Source of the DNA: Methanolobus mangrovi
Lineage (GTDB): Archaea; Halobacteriota; Methanosarcinia; Methanosarcinales; Methanosarcinaceae
Length of the DNA stretch: 64,000 nucleotides
Direction of reading: 5' to 3'
Assembly (NCBI RefSeq): GCF_031312535.1
Contig: NZ_CP133594.1
Coordinates: forward strand, 1,116,001-1,180,000
Shown: positions 62,548 to 64,000 of the stretch, in pieces
How positions within the stretch are numbered: the first letter of the stretch is position 1
How the letters are laid out: the number at the start of each line of letters is the position of its first letter
The notes under the pieces: generated by a model
Told to the model about the DNA's origin: nothing
The model's input: only the letters and a program-made list of their open reading frames with translations
The model's database searches: none
Translations under genes and position numbers: made by a program

Positions 62548-62577
62548 ATGGATGACATTCATATTCTTTTATTTTTT
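62542..62577 (+). terminator. Terminator overlapping the lipoprotein stop codon, cassette 2
   Basis: Same 9-bp stem as in cassette 1: ATATGAATG (62542-62550) and CATTCATAT (62556-62564), loop GATGA, followed by TCTTTTATTTTTTT. Confidence 0.75.
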
Positions 62578-62739
62578 TGATTTTTACCTCAGGCCTTTGC
62601 ATGGCTTCGCATGCATGCTTTTTTAATATCAAGATTTAATCATTTCTGTAGATTAACAAATAACGTACAGATGCATTTTTATAGATGAACAAACAACATA
62701 ATTGCACTTAGAAATGATACCATATCTAAGAGGAAAATC

Positions 62740-63597
62740 ATGGGAAATATGACAAAAACTACATTATTACTGGCATCCCTTACCGGTTTACTGGTCATCG
62801 TCGGCCAGATGATAGGCGGGACGTCAGGAATGATAATTGCATTTATATTTGCAATTGTTATGAACTTCGGAAGTTACTGGTACAGTGACAAAATTGTCCT
62901 GAAAATGTACCATGCTCAGGAAGTTACTTCAGCTGAAGCTCCCCAACTTTATGGCATAGTCCAGAAACTGGCAATGCGTGCAAACCTCCCAATGCCAAAG
63001 GTATACATTGTGAATACATCTATGCCAAATGCATTTGCAACAGGAAGAGATCCACAGCACGCAGCAGTTGCTGCAACCTCTGGAATACTGGAACTTCTGA
63101 CAGCTGAAGAACTTGAAGGTGTGCTGGCACATGAAATGGCACACGTGAAGAACCGTGACACACTGATAAGTGCAGTCGCTGCAACCATTGCCGGTGTTAT
63201 CACCATGGTAGCTACATGGGTCAAATGGGCAGCCATATTCGGAGGAATTGGCGGAAGAGATGACAACGGTGCAAATAACATAATCGGTTTCCTGGCACTT
63301 GCAATCGTTGCTCCGCTGGCAGCAACAATTATACAGCTTGCTATTTCAAGGTCAAGGGAATTTGCAGCTGATGAAGAAGGGGCACGTATCTCACAGAAGC
63401 CATGGGCACTTGCAAGCGCATTGGAGAAACTTGAATACGGAAGCACACATTACCGCCAGAGAAGAGGTGATGTACAGCCATCCCAGACCACTGCACATAT
63501 GTTCATAGTGAACCCATTGAAGGGAAGTTCTCTTATGAACCTGTTCAGGACACACCCTGTAACAGAAGAGCGCATAAGGCGTCTTCGCGCAATGTAA
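62740..63597 (+). CDS. htpX: HtpX-type M48 membrane metalloprotease
   Basis: A 285-residue zinc metalloprotease for membrane-protein quality control. Two N-terminal membrane helices, then the zinc motif HEMAH (131-135) in [17 protein letters not shown], two further helices, and the third ligand Glu in [11 protein letters not shown]. The C-terminal [14 protein letters not shown] is the usual family ending. AGAGGAAAA before the ATG. Single gene, convergent with the DUF488 gene 9 nt away. Confidence 0.95.
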   Translation: MGNMTKTTLLLASLTGLLVIVGQMIGGTSGMIIAFIFAIVMNFGSYWYSDKIVLKMYHAQEVTSAEAPQLYGIVQKLAMRANLPMPKVYIVNTSMPNAFATGRDPQHAAVAATSGILELLTAEELEGVLAHEMAHVKNRDTLISAVAATIAGVITMVATWVKWAAIFGGIGGRDDNGANNIIGFLALAIVAPLAATIIQLAISRSREFAADEEGARISQKPWALASALEKLEYGSTHYRQRRGDVQPSQTTAHMFIVNPLKGSSLMNLFRTHPVTEERIRRLRAM

Positions 63598-63606
63598 TTA
63601 CAAAAA

Positions 63607-64000
63607 TCAGAAATTAAAGAGGCTCGTCTGTCCATGTTCTACAAGGTGGATGACCTCTATACCATTTTCTTCCAGTTTTACAGAAAGATACTGCCTGTGA
63701 CAACTTTTTGGACTTTTTTCCGCACACATCAGTACTAATCTGCCACCTTTTTCATTTACTTCCCTGATAAGGTCCATAAGTTTAGAAAAGCTACTCCTGA
63801 AAGAATCGGTTTGCATATATTCGACATATGTGGAATCACGCATTCCACCAACGCCTTCCGAATGAGAGTAGATAATCCCGTTCTTTGGGAGAATCAACTC
63901 AAGTGATTCCTTATCGTAATCCTTGAATGTGGACTGTGGATACCTCCGTATATCCACAAGATGAGTTACTTTATTCTCAATGAGCATGCCAATAAAATCA
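63607..64000 (-). CDS. DUF488 family protein (N-terminus cut by window end)
   Basis: C-terminal 130 or so residues of a DUF488 protein. Landmarks: THLVDIRRYPQSTF, YSHSEGVGGMRDSTY, and RLVLMCAEKSPKSCHRQYLS, the family motif with CAE...CHR. The frame is open to the last base and reads FIGMLIENKV there, which matches the normal interior of the family, so the start lies beyond the window; the ATG at 63987 is internal. Function of the family is not established. Confidence 0.88.
   Translation of the reverse strand, partial: DFIGMLIENKVTHLVDIRRYPQSTFKDYDKESLELILPKNGIIYSHSEGVGGMRDSTYVEYMQTDSFRSSFSKLMDLIREVNEKGGRLVLMCAEKSPKSCHRQYLSVKLEENGIEVIHLVEHGQTSLFNF

Noticed and set aside
62581-62630. GCATG-CATGC repeats as another terminator
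   Set aside because: Stem of only five bases and the preceding lipoprotein gene already has a strong terminator; not distinct enough to call.

Overview
The window looks like chromosomal DNA of a methanogenic archaeon of the Methanosarcinaceae (a Methanolobus/Methanococcoides/Methanosarcina-type genome; the genus cannot be fixed from sequence alone). Supporting signs are a tandem-domain S-layer protein of the Methanosarcina type, a membrane-anchored archaeal LonB protease, archaeal-type TATA promoters, AT-rich intergenic DNA, Shine-Dalgarno-led starts with many ATGA/TAATG overlaps, and a glycogen gene set. There is no rRNA, CRISPR array or prophage.

Layout. 0-17.5 kb: the 3' end of ilvC, a protein resembling MCM helicases without their ATPase core plus a small coiled-coil partner, a nitroreductase, DNA topoisomerase IA, thiC, a decayed peroxiredoxin gene, a 1179-residue six-PAS/one-GAF histidine kinase, a MarC-type membrane protein with an unusual start, a P-type ATPase carrying Na,K-ATPase-like (subfamily IIC) motifs, then a leftward MscS / repetitive coiled-coil / CNNM-DUF21 group. 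17.7-34.2 kb: a long rightward glycogen/starch cluster (GT3-type glycogen synthase, GalT-like transferase, two paralogous GT4 enzymes, two GH57 proteins, V4R-domain protein, GH15 glucoamylase, glycogen debranching enzyme, winged-helix protein) with CorA, DUF432 and MscS genes embedded and a solo TnpB element near its end. 34.4-41.2 kb: the S-layer gene with its own promoter, long structured leader and terminator, several small secreted or membrane proteins, a MATE exporter, and three tRNA genes (Val, Phe, Gly). 41.5-56.8 kb: LonB, TldD/TldE, a CHASE4 histidine kinase with its response regulator, an MFS transporter, a PAP2 protein, a radical SAM protein, a degenerate cupredoxin, ATP-dependent DNA ligase, and homoserine dehydrogenase with its ACT partner. 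56.9-62.6 kb: a surface-protein locus. 62.7 kb to the end: HtpX and a DUF488 protein cut by the window edge.

The most unusual part is the surface-protein locus. A two-gene cassette (large acidic secreted coiled-coil/beta protein followed by a small acidic lipoprotein, ending in a hairpin that overlaps the lipoprotein stop codon) is present twice, with a small Asp/Cys-rich, probably calcium-binding, secreted protein between the copies. Upstream of the first cassette, of the Asp/Cys-rich gene and of the S-layer gene 23 kb away lies the same bipartite promoter module: a 19-nt upstream box and, 69-70 nt downstream in all three copies, an identical 15-mer leading into a TATA box. This suggests one cell-envelope regulon. 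A membrane-anchored winged-helix regulator is encoded divergently from the first cassette and is a candidate controller.
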